Shown: one piece after another, positions 32,344-41,177 of the stretch
How the letters are laid out: every line of letters begins with the position of its first letter
Numbering within the stretch: the first letter of the stretch is position 1
Assembly: GCA_003129525.1 (NCBI GenBank)
Contig: CP029329.1
Coordinates: forward strand, 2,898,501 to 2,962,500
Direction: 5' to 3'
Source: Clostridium beijerinckii
GTDB taxonomy: Bacteria; Bacillota; Clostridia; Clostridiales; Clostridiaceae
DNA length: 64,000 nucleotides
Program-made: the position numbers and the translations under genes
Notes under the pieces: generated by a model
Told to the model about the DNA's origin: nothing
Databases searched by the model: none
Seen by the model: only the letters and a program-made list of their open reading frames with translations

Positions 32344-33755
32344 AAGAAAATATAATGCTTGCAATAGCAGGCCTTAAATCTAATAAAATGCGTTCATTAC
32401 TTACGATGCTTGGAATAATAATAGGTATAGCATCTGTAATTGGTGTTGTTTCGGTGGGAAATGCAATGACAGCTTCTGTAACAAGTTCAATGTCTTCAAT
32501 GGGTGCTACAAATATTACAGTTAACGTTCAAGAAAAAAGCACAGCAAATAAAGCAATTGCATTAGCTAAAAAGCTTGCAAATGATGCAAGTTCAGCTGCT
32601 TCCGTACAAAAAAGTGATAGCAAAGAAACTACGGGAGGTGTTGCTCCGAAAGGTGCTACAACAGGAGGCGGTGGAATACGCTTACCAGGTAGTGGTGGTG
32701 GACCACCAGGTGGCAGAATGGGTGGTAGTACAAGTAGCGTGACAAGTGATCCAGATCTTATGACTATGGAACAGATAAACGCGTTACAAGAAAATTTTAG
32801 TGAGAATATAAGTGCTATAAGTATATCTGAAAGCGGGGGTTCAGGTAAAGTTAAAAATGAAACAACATATTCTAATGTGAGTACAGTAGGCACAAATGTT
32901 GGATATCAAGATGTTAAAAGTATTGTAATGAAAGAAGGAAGATATCTTGTCCAAAATGATATTGATGGAGCTAAAAATGTTGCAGTAGTTTCAGATAAAT
33001 TAGTAACAAAAATATTTGGTGATAATGTTGATCCTTTAAATAAAGAGATTAAAGTTTATACATCAAGTGCTATCTATACATATACTGTAGTAGGAGTATA
33101 TACGTATAAATCTCAGGGTGGAAATAGAACAACGTCAGATGAAAATTTATCTACAGATATATATATTCCTATAACTGTGGAAAAGAAATCAGCAACTACT
33201 AAAAATTATCAAACATTTACAATAAAATCTAAGGATAGTGTAGATGTTACAACATTTACAACTGAGTTAACAACTTATTTAGCTGATCTTTATGCAAAAA
33301 ACATCAAGTTTGAAGCTTCCGCAAGTAACATGGAGAGTATGCTTGAATCAATGACAACAATGATGAGTACAGTTAAACTAGCTATATCTGGAATAGCAGG
33401 AATATCACTTTTAGTTGGTGGAATTGGAGTAATGAATATAATGCTTGTATCTGTTACTGAAAGAACAAGAGAAATAGGAACAAGAAAAGCACTTGGAGCT
33501 AAGGGGAGCCATATAAAGATGCAGTTTATAGTTGAATCAATTATAATATGTTCAATAGGTGGTCTTATGGGAATAGGGCTTGGTTTAGGACTTGGTACAA
33601 TTGGTGCAAAAGCTATGGGGTTTGTAAACACAATATCACCAGCGGTAATCATAATAAGTTTCTCATTCTCTATGTTTATTGGTGTTTTCTTTGGGTATTA
33701 TCCAGCGAAGAAAGCAGCAGAACTTGATCCTATTGAGGCACTTAGATATGAGTAA
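32334..33755 (+). CDS. MacB/FtsX-type ABC transporter permease
   Basis: 473 aa. N-terminal TM (about 20-42, within LKSNKMRSLLTMLGIIIGIASVIGVVSVG), a large extracytoplasmic MacB-PCD domain, and three C-terminal TMs (LLVGGIGVMNIMLVSVTERTREIGTRKALGAK, then two more). A Gly/Pro-rich segment at about residues 100-133 (GGGGIRLPGSGGGPPGGRMG) interrupts the periplasmic-type domain. In MacB pumps such permeases drive extrusion mechanically through the adaptor and TolC-like partner; substrates include macrolides and peptides. ATG 32334 follows GAGGAAAAA. Last gene of the operon; a terminator follows. Confidence 0.93.
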   Translation: MFIKENIMLAIAGLKSNKMRSLLTMLGIIIGIASVIGVVSVGNAMTASVTSSMSSMGATNITVNVQEKSTANKAIALAKKLANDASSAASVQKSDSKETTGGVAPKGATTGGGGIRLPGSGGGPPGGRMGGSTSSVTSDPDLMTMEQINALQENFSENISAISISESGGSGKVKNETTYSNVSTVGTNVGYQDVKSIVMKEGRYLVQNDIDGAKNVAVVSDKLVTKIFGDNVDPLNKEIKVYTSSAIYTYTVVGVYTYKSQGGNRTTSDENLSTDIYIPITVEKKSATTKNYQTFTIKSKDSVDVTTFTTELTTYLADLYAKNIKFEASASNMESMLESMTTMMSTVKLAISGIAGISLLVGGIGVMNIMLVSVTERTREIGTRKALGAKGSHIKMQFIVESIIICSIGGLMGIGLGLGLGTIGAKAMGFVNTISPAVIIISFSFSMFIGVFFGYYPAKKAAELDPIEALRYE

Positions 33756-33816
33756 ACATTAAAAGGATAAGTTTAAAAAATTAATTGTAAATTAAGTATA
33801 ATAATTCAAACTAAGG

Positions 33817-33858
33817 GTGATAGTCCAAATATAAGATTTGAACTATCACTTTTTTTAC
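33817..33858. terminator. Terminator of the efflux operon
   Basis: GGTGATAGTCCAAAT and ATTTGAACTATCACT form a strong stem (one mismatch) with a short loop, followed by TTTTTTTAC. Confidence 0.85.
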
Positions 33859-33876
33859 ATTCTATTTTTTATTAGA

Positions 33877-34500
33877 TTACATAAAGGTTTCATATATTCC
33901 TAAAATTATTAGGATGACGCCAGAAAGTAAATTTGAATATTTGCTAAACCATTTTGAAATAAAAATATTAGAATTAAAATGTGCCAAATAAACACAAATT
34001 ATAGTAATAATAAAATTAAAAATTACACTAAAACTAATGCTAACGCCTGTAATACTAGCTGCGAAAAAAGTGCATGAATTATTTAGTATAATAGCAATAG
34101 AAAGATTTAAACATTCTCTTATATCTATATGATTTGATTTATCAGAATCTATATGATTAGGATTTTCTAAAAATTTTTTATATTTTAATGAGTTTTCAAA
34201 ATAATGAGAAGTATCATAGCCAGTACGTTTTTTTTCTAGTCTTATATATTCACCTATGAAATAAACTCCGATAAAACTTAAAAGAACAGCACCAAATATG
34301 TTTCCTTGTTGAGGCATTAATAAAGGTAGAATTAATTTGCCTATATACATAGAAAGAAATATACCAATAGAAGTCATTATTGCAAGTAAAATAGTGCTAG
34401 ATTTAGTTAAATGTATTTTTTTAATTCCATAAGATAAAGAAACAGCTAATGTATCTAAATTTGAAGAAACAGATATTAAAAGTGACGATAAAAAAATCAT
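33877..34500 (-). CDS. Sporulation membrane protein YtaF-like (MntP fold)
   Basis: 207 aa with six hydrophobic segments arranged as two repeats: SSLLISVSSNLDTLAVSLSYGIKK at the start and LNLSIAIILNNSCTFFAASITG in the second half, the paired pattern of the MntP/YtaF family (IxxxNxDT...). YtaF proteins are found in spore formers and may move a cation; the MntP relatives export manganese. The hydrophilic loop between the repeats (about 85-125) is Lys/Asn/His rich. ATG 34500 follows TTTAGGAGTTCCAT. It is convergent with the efflux operon, sharing a terminator region. Confidence 0.85.
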   Translation of the reverse strand: MIFLSSLLISVSSNLDTLAVSLSYGIKKIHLTKSSTILLAIMTSIGIFLSMYIGKLILPLLMPQQGNIFGAVLLSFIGVYFIGEYIRLEKKRTGYDTSHYFENSLKYKKFLENPNHIDSDKSNHIDIRECLNLSIAIILNNSCTFFAASITGVSISFSVIFNFIITIICVYLAHFNSNIFISKWFSKYSNLLSGVILIILGIYETFM

Positions 34501-34684
34501 ATGGAACTCCTAAAAAATTACTATAATATAATATATTCATATATTCTAAAAAGGATTATAATTTGATAAATTTATAAAATATATGAGATAATATTGTAAA
34601 CTTATTTAAAAATAGCCTGAAATGTTTACATATTATCAGCTATATGATAGAATAAATACAATGTTAAAAAAGTTTAAAGAGGTG

Positions 34685-34789
34685 ATGATAGGTGGGGTTA
34701 ATAAGAAAGTAGATAGGAAAATAATATTTATTATTAAGCTTCGAGGTGTGGTTGAGGGACTGTATCTGAAAATTAAAAAAAACACATAG
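34685..34789 (+). CDS. Candidate 34-aa ORF in front of leuA
   Basis: ATG 34685 is close behind AAAGAGGTG. The peptide begins MIGGVNKKVDRKIIFIIKLR and continues GVVEGLYLK, with many Ile, Leu and Val residues. It ends 43 bp before leuA. A role as a leader peptide sensing branched-chain amino acids is possible, but no terminator/antiterminator pair is visible in the gap, and the ribosome-binding-site spacing is poor. Confidence 0.3.
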   Translation: MIGGVNKKVDRKIIFIIKLRGVVEGLYLKIKKNT

Positions 34790-34832
34790 AAGCGGAAATT
34801 ATAATAAATATATATTTTGGGGGGCTAATTAA

Positions 34833-36503
34833 ATGTTAAATTATAAAAAATATAAAAAATTTGAAACAATAAAACTAAAGGACAGAACATGGCCAGATAA
34901 TGAAATAACTAAATCACCAATTTGGTGTAGCGTTGACTTGAGAGATGGAAATCAAGCTCTTATAAATCCAATGACGGTAGATGAAAAAGTAGAATTTTTT
35001 AATTTACTTGTTAAACTTGGATTTAAGGAAATTGAAATAGGATTTCCTTCAGCATCACAAATTGAATATGATTTTTTAAGACGATTAGTAGATGGAAATC
35101 ATATTCCAGATGATGTTAAGGTTCAAGTATTAACTCAAGCTAGACCACACTTAATTAAAAGAACTTTTGAAGCATTAAAAGGTGTAAAACAAGCAATTGT
35201 TCATATATATAATTCAACTTCTGTACTTCAAAGAGATGTTGTATTTAATATGAGTAAAGAAGAAATTAAAGAAATTGCAGTTGAAGGAACTAAATTAGTT
35301 AAAGAATATGCAAAGGACTTTAATGGAGATGTATTTTTAGAATATTCTCCAGAAAGCTTTACAGGAACAGAAGTTGAATATGCACTAGAAATTTGTGATG
35401 CGGTTTTAGATACATGGGGAGCTAGCTTGGACAATAAGGTTATAGTTAATCTTCCATCTACAGTACAAATGGATACCCCAAATGTTTATGCTGATCAAAT
35501 TGAATGGATGTGTAGAAACTTTAAAGATAGAGAAAGAGTTATTGTAAGTGTACATCCTCATAATGATAGAGGAACAGGAGTTGCTGATGGTGAGCTTGCT
35601 CTTTTAGCAGGTGCAGATAGAGTTGAAGGTACTTTATTTGGCAATGGAGAAAGAACTGGAAATGTTGATATATTGAATATTGCATATAACATGTTCTCTC
35701 ATGGTGTTGATCCTAAGTTAAATATTGATAATATAAATGAAATAGTTGAAGTATATGAAAGATGTGTTAAAATACCAGTACATGTAAGACATCCATATGC
35801 AGGGAACCTTGTATTTACAGCATTCTCAGGTTCACATCAAGATGCTATAAATAAAGGAATGAAAAAATATCAAGAAAGACATGATAATATATGGCAAGTG
35901 CCATATTTACCTATAGATCCAGGCGATTTAGGCAGGGAATATGAAGCTTTAGTTAGAATTAACAGCCAATCTGGCAAAGGTGGAGTTGCTTTTGTTATGG
36001 ATCATTGTTATGGATTTAAAATTCCAAAAACTATGCAAAAAGAATTTGCAGATGTAATTCAAAAACTTTCTGAGGAAAAAGGGGAAGTTTCTCCATCAGA
36101 AGTTATGCAATCATTTGAAAAGGAATATCTAGATTTAGAAACACCAATTAAATTAGTTAAATGCACAATTTCTGATATTTCAGAGGAGAATAACGATGAA
36201 GATACTAAAGTAGATGTAACAATAATTCATAATGGACAATCAAAGGAAATTGAAGGTATCGGAAATGGTCCTATAGATGCATTTAAAAACTCACTAGCGA
36301 AAAGTAGCTTAATTAATGTTAGAATTATTGATTACACAGAACATGCTTTAAGTACAGGTTCTGAAGCAAAAGCTGCTGCTTATGTATATATGGAAAGAAA
36401 TGATACAGAAAAGAAGACCTTTGGTGTTGGCGTTGATAGCAATATTACAAGGGCATCAATTAAATCAATGATTAGTGCTATTAATCGTCTATATGCTAAA
36501 TAA
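34833..36503 (+). CDS. leuA: 2-Isopropylmalate synthase
   Basis: Condenses acetyl-CoA with 2-ketoisovalerate, the first committed step of leucine synthesis. 556 aa, the long LeuA type. The catalytic barrel has SPIWCSVDLRDGNQALINPM (metal-binding Asp in LRDGNQ), HIYNSTS, VIVSVHPHNDRGTGVA with HPHND metal ligands, and GTLFGNGERTGNVDI. The C-terminal regulatory (leucine-binding) domain starts at about residue 425 and ends with STGSEAKAAAYVYMERN. ATG 34833 follows TTGGGGGGCTAATTAA. No other leu genes are adjacent. No T-box was recognised upstream. Confidence 0.96.
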   Translation: MLNYKKYKKFETIKLKDRTWPDNEITKSPIWCSVDLRDGNQALINPMTVDEKVEFFNLLVKLGFKEIEIGFPSASQIEYDFLRRLVDGNHIPDDVKVQVLTQARPHLIKRTFEALKGVKQAIVHIYNSTSVLQRDVVFNMSKEEIKEIAVEGTKLVKEYAKDFNGDVFLEYSPESFTGTEVEYALEICDAVLDTWGASLDNKVIVNLPSTVQMDTPNVYADQIEWMCRNFKDRERVIVSVHPHNDRGTGVADGELALLAGADRVEGTLFGNGERTGNVDILNIAYNMFSHGVDPKLNIDNINEIVEVYERCVKIPVHVRHPYAGNLVFTAFSGSHQDAINKGMKKYQERHDNIWQVPYLPIDPGDLGREYEALVRINSQSGKGGVAFVMDHCYGFKIPKTMQKEFADVIQKLSEEKGEVSPSEVMQSFEKEYLDLETPIKLVKCTISDISEENNDEDTKVDVTIIHNGQSKEIEGIGNGPIDAFKNSLAKSSLINVRIIDYTEHALSTGSEAKAAAYVYMERNDTEKKTFGVGVDSNITRASIKSMISAINRLYAK

Positions 36504-37102
36504 AGGAGCATGGAGAAAGTAAAGAATCCTTAGAAAAAGATTATTTACAGGTTATCTTAAGACAAAGGAAGCTTATAGAAAAGAAGAAGATATATTTTAT
36601 AATTGAAGCAGAGTCAGTTATCTATGCTTTTTTGCATAATGGGATATAAAGAGTTTTAGGATTATGAAAGGTGAACCGTATTATAAGTAATGTAATCTTT
36701 TGGGTATAGTAGTTTGACTCAATCCTCGACAGAGATGTCGAGGATTTTTAATTTCATAGAGAGTAAGATTTAGACTTATTAAAGTTGACGTCACCATAAG
36801 TTTATTTTGATTGAGAATAAAAAACTTGATTTAGTTGTATAATACTGTTATAGAAAGCAAAGTTTTCTAATGATAAAGAAAGGGTAGAATATTTGTTTAA
36901 TATTTATAGGGAATATAACAAATATAATAATGAAAAATCATAAAATTGAAGATGTGTAAGGAAGATCTAGAAAAGAGAATGGGTTGTTTAAATTTTATTC
37001 TAAAGTTTCACTTATATAGTTTTACTATGACGTAGCATAATGAAAATTACATTTAAAATAAGAAGCTTATAATATAATGAACATAAAAAAATAAAACCAC
37101 AG
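36504..37102. other. Gene-free region downstream of leuA
   Basis: About 600 bp without an ORF longer than 20 codons having a start signal. It contains the terminator at 36722-36751, a small stem TATGCTTTTTTGCATA at about 36622, and a TATAAT at 36835 without a convincing -35 box. An untranslated RNA ending at the terminator is possible but unsupported. Confidence 0.4.
36722..36751 (+). terminator. Terminator downstream of leuA
   Basis: ATCCTCGAC and GTCGAGGAT form a perfect 9-bp GC-rich stem around AGAGAT, followed by TTTTTAATTT. It is 220 nt after the leuA stop codon, leaving a long 3' untranslated region. Confidence 0.85.
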
Positions 37103-37131
37103 TTGACAATGATAATAGTGTATGATACAAC
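37103..37131 (+). promoter_or_regulatory. Promoter of the heme oxygenase gene
   Basis: TTGACA (37103-37108), a 17-bp spacer, then TACAAC (37126-37131). The -35 region overlaps GACAATGATAAT, reminiscent of Fur half-sites (GATAAT), and a further AT-rich inverted repeat (ATAATTATTATC with GATAACAATAATTAT) lies at 37151-37187. Iron or heme control is inference. Confidence 0.55.
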
Positions 37132-37205
37132 TAAATTATATTATTAACAAATAATTATTATCGATTAATAAAGATAACAATAATTATAAAATGGGGTGAG
37201 TATTT

Positions 37206-37841
37206 ATGGATTTTATGGTAAATATAAAGAATAATACTAATGCATTGCATTTAGCATCTGAAAAAAGTGGGTTTATTAAGAGATTGATTGAAGGTAAAGC
37301 AAGTAAAGAAGGCTATATTGAATATATCTTTAATTTACATGCTATGTATAAAGCTATAGAGGATTCTCTCGATAAACATTTAAATCATGAAGGTATTAAA
37401 AATTTTGCTACGAAAGAATTGTATAGATCTGAATTAATAAAAAAGGACTTAGAAATCCTGGCTGGAGATAAACTATCAGAAATGAAATTGTTGCCTTCTA
37501 CAGAAGCATGTGTAGCGAGAATACATGAAGTAAATAAAGAACATCCAGAGTTAATTGTAACTTATGCTTATGTTAGATTTATTGCGGATTTATTTGGCGG
37601 AAGAATATTCCCAGAAATACTAACTAAAAGTTATGATATTCCTAAGGATGCACTAAACTATTATTTACAGCCTAACATTGGAAGTATCAGAGATTATGTA
37701 ATGGAATATCATAAAAATTTCGAGAAATTAAATTTATCTGAATATATGAAAAGCTTATTTGCTATAGAAATAAGCAATGTTTATATTTATAATATAGCTA
37801 TTTCAAATGAATTGGATGCAAAACTATATCCTGCTAAGTAA
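37206..37841 (+). CDS. Heme oxygenase-like protein
   Basis: 211 aa, all-helical heme oxygenase fold. The proximal heme-binding His is expected in the N-terminal NTNALHLASEKSGFIKRLIEG segment, and the distal-helix region corresponds to YAYVRFIADLFGGRIF (about residues 119-134). The enzyme opens heme to biliverdin, CO and iron, requiring O2; in anaerobes such as C. tetani and C. perfringens (HemO/HemT) it is thought to consume oxygen or release iron from host heme. ATG 37206 follows TGGGGTGAGTATTT. It stands alone with its own promoter. Confidence 0.85.
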   Translation: MDFMVNIKNNTNALHLASEKSGFIKRLIEGKASKEGYIEYIFNLHAMYKAIEDSLDKHLNHEGIKNFATKELYRSELIKKDLEILAGDKLSEMKLLPSTEACVARIHEVNKEHPELIVTYAYVRFIADLFGGRIFPEILTKSYDIPKDALNYYLQPNIGSIRDYVMEYHKNFEKLNLSEYMKSLFAIEISNVYIYNIAISNELDAKLYPAK

Positions 37842-37929
37842 AACATACTGAAGTATTGCGGAAATAAAGGATAATAACTGGCAAATTTAATAGGTAGTTT
37901 AATGCAAAGCTCTTGATTTAAAAGGTACC

Positions 37930-37969
37930 CTATAGAGTAGACAATTAAAAAAAGTCTACTCTATAGTTT
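37930..37969 (+). terminator. Terminator of the heme oxygenase gene
   Basis: CTATAGAGTAGAC and GTCTACTCTATAG form a perfect 13-bp stem followed by TTTTAG. Confidence 0.85.
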
Positions 37970-38020
37970 TAGTGTTGCATAAAGCAACAATTTTCAATAA
38001 ATAAATATTTAATGATACGG

Positions 38021-38056
38021 ACAACCTTCAATTATAAGATTGGAGGTTGTTTTTTA
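38021..38056 (+). terminator. Second terminator, orphan
   Basis: ACAACCTTCAAT and ATTGGAGGTTGT pair (one wobble), followed by TTTTTTAC. No gene lies between it and the preceding terminator. A 42-codon frame starts directly behind it at 38060 but has no ribosome binding site. The rest of the gap to 38318 is featureless. Confidence 0.7.
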
Positions 38057-38318
38057 CTTATGAATAAATTTGTAAATAGAAGTGTATTTAGAAATATTTT
38101 TGAGGATTTGTTACTAAAAGCTGAGAAAGAAATAAAGTCTTCAATAAGATACTGCAAAGAAAATTTACTCAATGGTACAGTAATATAGAGCAAATCATGA
38201 AACAAAGATAAAGATCGTAGTGACAGTAATAATATGATTTAATAAGATAAACAATAGAAGATATAACAAATTTAAGGTATAATATATAAAAAAGCAAAAC
38301 ATACTAGGGGGCAATTAA

Positions 38319-39374
38319 ATGAGCAAATATTGGAATCAAAAAGTAAAAGAAATAGAGCCTTATGTTCCTGGGGAGCAACCTAAGGACAAAAAGTACATAA
38401 AATTAAATACAAATGAAAATCCATATCCACCATCTAAAAATGTTATAGAGGTTATGAAAAATGCAATAAATGATGATTTAAAGCTTTATCCAGATCCAAC
38501 TTGTAGTGATCTTATAGGTGAAATTGCAAAACATTATAACTTACATAAAGATGAAGTATTTGTCGGAAATGGGTCAGATGAAATATTAGCATTTTCGTTT
38601 ATGGCATTTTTTTCTACAGATAAGAAAATCTTATTTCCAGATATAAGCTATACTTTTTATAAAGTTTATGCCGAACTTTTTAATTTGGACTATGAATTAG
38701 TGAAATTAGATGAAGACTTTAATATACCATTAGAAGAACTTAAGAAACAAAATGGAGGAGTAATAATACCTAATCCTAATGCACCAACAGGAAAATATAT
38801 TGATGTAGAAAATTTAAGAAAATTAGTTGAAGTCAATAAAGATAGTGTGGTTATTATTGATGAAGCTTATGTTGATTTTGGCGGAGAATCTATGGTTAAA
38901 TTTGTAAAGGATTATGATAATCTTTTAGTGGTTCAGACATTATCAAAATCTCGCTCATTAGCAGGTCTAAGAGTTGGATTTGCCATAGGGCATAAAGATT
39001 TAATTGAAGGCTTAAACAGAATTAAAAATAGTATTAATTCATACACAATAGATAGAGTAGCACTTGCAGGTAGCAAAGAAGCAATAAAAGATAATGATTA
39101 TTTTGAAGAAATAACAAAGAAGATAATAAATACAAGAGATAAAACTAGTAAAGAATTAGAAAAATTAGGATTTATAGTTTTAGAATCAAAATCAAATTTT
39201 GTTTTCGTAAGTCATAATAAAGTGTCAGGGAAAATTCTTTATGAAAAATTAAAAGATAATGGAGTATTAGTTAGATACTTTAATAAGGATAGAATAGATA
39301 ACTTCTTAAGAATAACAATAGGAACAGATGAAGAAATGGATATTCTAATTGAAAAACTTAAGTTAATATTATAG
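38319..39374 (+). CDS. hisC: Histidinol-phosphate aminotransferase
   Basis: PLP-dependent transaminase of 351 aa, typical length. N-terminal YIKLNTNENPYPPS, PNPNAPTGKYI (Asn of the PLP site), VVIIDEAYVDFGGES, the Schiff-base lysine in VVQTLSKSRSLAGLRVGFAIG, and C-terminal FNKDRIDNFLRITIGTDEE are HisC signatures. Converts imidazole acetol phosphate and glutamate to histidinol phosphate; some such enzymes also transaminate aromatic amino acids. It is outside any his operon here, so an aromatic or dual role is possible. ATG 38319 follows TAGGGGGCAATTAA. Confidence 0.92.
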   Translation: MSKYWNQKVKEIEPYVPGEQPKDKKYIKLNTNENPYPPSKNVIEVMKNAINDDLKLYPDPTCSDLIGEIAKHYNLHKDEVFVGNGSDEILAFSFMAFFSTDKKILFPDISYTFYKVYAELFNLDYELVKLDEDFNIPLEELKKQNGGVIIPNPNAPTGKYIDVENLRKLVEVNKDSVVIIDEAYVDFGGESMVKFVKDYDNLLVVQTLSKSRSLAGLRVGFAIGHKDLIEGLNRIKNSINSYTIDRVALAGSKEAIKDNDYFEEITKKIINTRDKTSKELEKLGFIVLESKSNFVFVSHNKVSGKILYEKLKDNGVLVRYFNKDRIDNFLRITIGTDEEMDILIEKLKLIL

Positions 39375-39401
39375 ATACCACTATGAAAATTAAATAGTTA
39401 C

Positions 39402-39445
39402 AAATAAGTTATATATTTTATTGAGATATATAACTTATTTCTTTA
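39402..39445 (+). terminator. Terminator of hisC
   Basis: AAATAAGTTATATAT pairs with ATATATAACTTATTT across a short loop, followed by CTTT. Confidence 0.75.
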
Positions 39446-39493
39446 ACAAATTAAAAATTGTTTAGAAAATACAAATGAATGGGGAAGTATAAT

Positions 39494-40000
39494 ATGAGTA
39501 ATATAATTGAAACTAAAGTAAGTAATTTTAAAATTAGATTTGCGGAAAAAGAGGACACTAAATTAATATTGGATTTTATAAAAGAATTGGCTGATTATGA
39601 AAAATTACTAAATGAAGTAGTTGCTACAGAAGAAATTCTTTTTGATTCGCTGTTTGTACAAAAAAAAGCAGAAGTTATTATTGGAGAATATGATGGAAAA
39701 CCAGCTGGATTTGCTTTATTTTTTCATAACTTCTCAACTTTTCTTGGCAAGCCAGGAATATATTTAGAGGATTTATACATAAAACCAGAAATGAGAGGAA
39801 AGGGACTTGGTAAAGTTTTTCTATCATACCTTGGTAAGCTTGCACTTGAACGCAATTGTGGTAGACTTGAATGGTGGTGTATAGATTGGAATGAACCATC
39901 TATAGAATTTTACAAGGGAATGGGAGCTAAGGCTATGGATGAGTGGACTGTTTACCGGGTCGATAATGTTGCACTTTCCAATTTAGCAAATGAATTTTAA
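39494..40000 (+). CDS. GNAT family N-acetyltransferase (SSAT-like)
   Basis: 168 aa. The acetyl-CoA binding signature LYIKPEMRGKGLGKVFLSYLGKLA is at about residues 95-118, preceded by VIIGEYDGKPAGFALFFHNFSTFLGKPGIYLEDL, and followed by CGRLEWWCIDWNEPSIEFYKGMGA, a pattern shared with spermidine/diamine acetyltransferases. The substrate is probably a small amine or thialysine, but this is by similarity of pattern only. ATG 39494 is chosen because GGGGAAGTATA lies just upstream. The M42 peptidase gene follows 24 nt after its stop codon. Confidence 0.87.
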   Translation: MSNIIETKVSNFKIRFAEKEDTKLILDFIKELADYEKLLNEVVATEEILFDSLFVQKKAEVIIGEYDGKPAGFALFFHNFSTFLGKPGIYLEDLYIKPEMRGKGLGKVFLSYLGKLALERNCGRLEWWCIDWNEPSIEFYKGMGAKAMDEWTVYRVDNVALSNLANEF

Positions 40001-40024
40001 TTTTTGAAAGAGAGATGGATTTTT

Positions 40025-41057
40025 ATGGACTTATGTATTAATAAAAATTATATTTTAAATGTAGCTAAAGAAATATTAGAATTTGACAGTCCAACAGGAT
40101 TTTGCTTTGAAATTATGGATAAAATAAAGGATATAGCAGAAGGTTTTGGATATGAATTTGAAACAACTAATAAAGGTTGCGGAATTATAACAATAAAAGG
40201 TGAATCTCAAGAAAAAGTAATAGGATTATCTGCACATGTGGATACTTTAGGAGCTATGGTTAGATCAATAACTTCAGAAGGAAAATTAAAGTTTACATTA
40301 CTTGGAGGACCAATAGTTCCAACTTTAGATAGTGAATATTGTACAATAAGAACAAGAGAAGGAAAAAAATATACTGGTACATTTTTAAGTACTAGTCCAG
40401 CAGCACATGTTTTTGAGGATAGTTCAAGTAAAGTCAGAGAGCCTAAGAATATGGAAATAAGAATTGATGAAAATATTAAATCTAAAGAAGATACTAAAAA
40501 CTTAGGAATATGTCCTGGAGATTTCATATTTATAGATCCTAAAAGCACAATTACTGAAAGTGGATTCATAAAGTCAAGATTTATAGATGATAAAGGTAGT
40601 GTGTCTTGTCTTATGGGACTATTAGAATTATTCAGTAGAGAAAATATAGTTCCTAAATTTACAACTAAAATATTGATTTCAACTTATGAAGAAGTAGGAC
40701 ATGGTGCTTCATATATACCAAGTGATATAACAGAAATGATATCAGTTGATATGGGATGTATTGGAGATGACTTGAGCTGCACCGAATATGATGTTTGATT
40801 GTGCTAAAGATTCAGGTGGACCATATGATTACAATATGGTTACAGACTTAGTTAATCTAGCTAAAACTAATGAATTAAAATATGCAGTAGATATTTATCC
40901 AATGTATGGTTCAGATGTTGGAGCTGCTTTAAAAGGCGGAAATAATATTCGTGGAGCATTAATTGGACCCGGGGTTCATGCGTCTCATGGAATGGAAAGA
41001 ACACATTACAGCGCTTTAGAAAATACAGTTAAACTTTTGTATTTATATTTAGTCTAA
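40025..41057 (+). pseudogene. M42-family aminopeptidase gene with a frameshift
   Basis: Two overlapping frames (40025-40798 and 40788-41057) encode the consecutive parts of one M42 metallo-aminopeptidase of about 340 aa. Frame 1 has GLSAHVDTLGAM (metal His/Asp), RFIDDKGSVSC (bridging Asp), ISTYEEVGHGA (catalytic Glu pair) and ISVDMGCIGDD. Frame 2 has CAKDSGGPYDYNMV, YGSDVGAALKGG and the last metal ligand in MERTHYSALENT. The break is at about 40790 (GATGTTTGATTGTGC), a +1 shift without a homopolymer. An intact gene would remove N-terminal residues from peptides. ATG 40025 follows AGAGAGATGGA. Genuine decay or a sequencing error are both possible. Confidence 0.85.
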
Positions 41058-41061
41058 AAAT

Positions 41062-41121
41062 AATAAAGTGAAGCCATTCAGTCAGAGTTTTATACTTTAA
41101 CTAAGAAATTTCACTTTATTT
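41062..41121 (+). terminator. Terminator after the M42 gene
   Basis: AATAAAGTGAA pairs with TTTCACTTTATT across a loop of about 35 nt, followed by TTTAG. Confidence 0.6.
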
Positions 41122-41177
41122 TTAGCATAATATGCAAATATATTATGCCATGTTTTTAATTTTAAAGGAGGTTCTAA

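Noticed and set aside
32528-32893. 121-aa ORF on the - strand inside the permease gene
   Set aside because: It is the antisense of the Gly/Pro-rich coding segment; no start signal, and the permease frame is clearly real.
34501-34832. T-box leader for leuA
   Set aside because: No T-box sequence (AGGGTGGNACCGCG type) and no terminator/antiterminator pair were visible.
36790-37100. Small non-coding RNA with promoter at 36835
   Set aside because: The TATAAT has no suitable -35 box and no terminator follows within the gap; nothing else supports a transcript.
38060-38188. 42-aa ORF behind the orphan terminator
   Set aside because: The start codon directly follows the terminator T-run, and there is no ribosome binding site.
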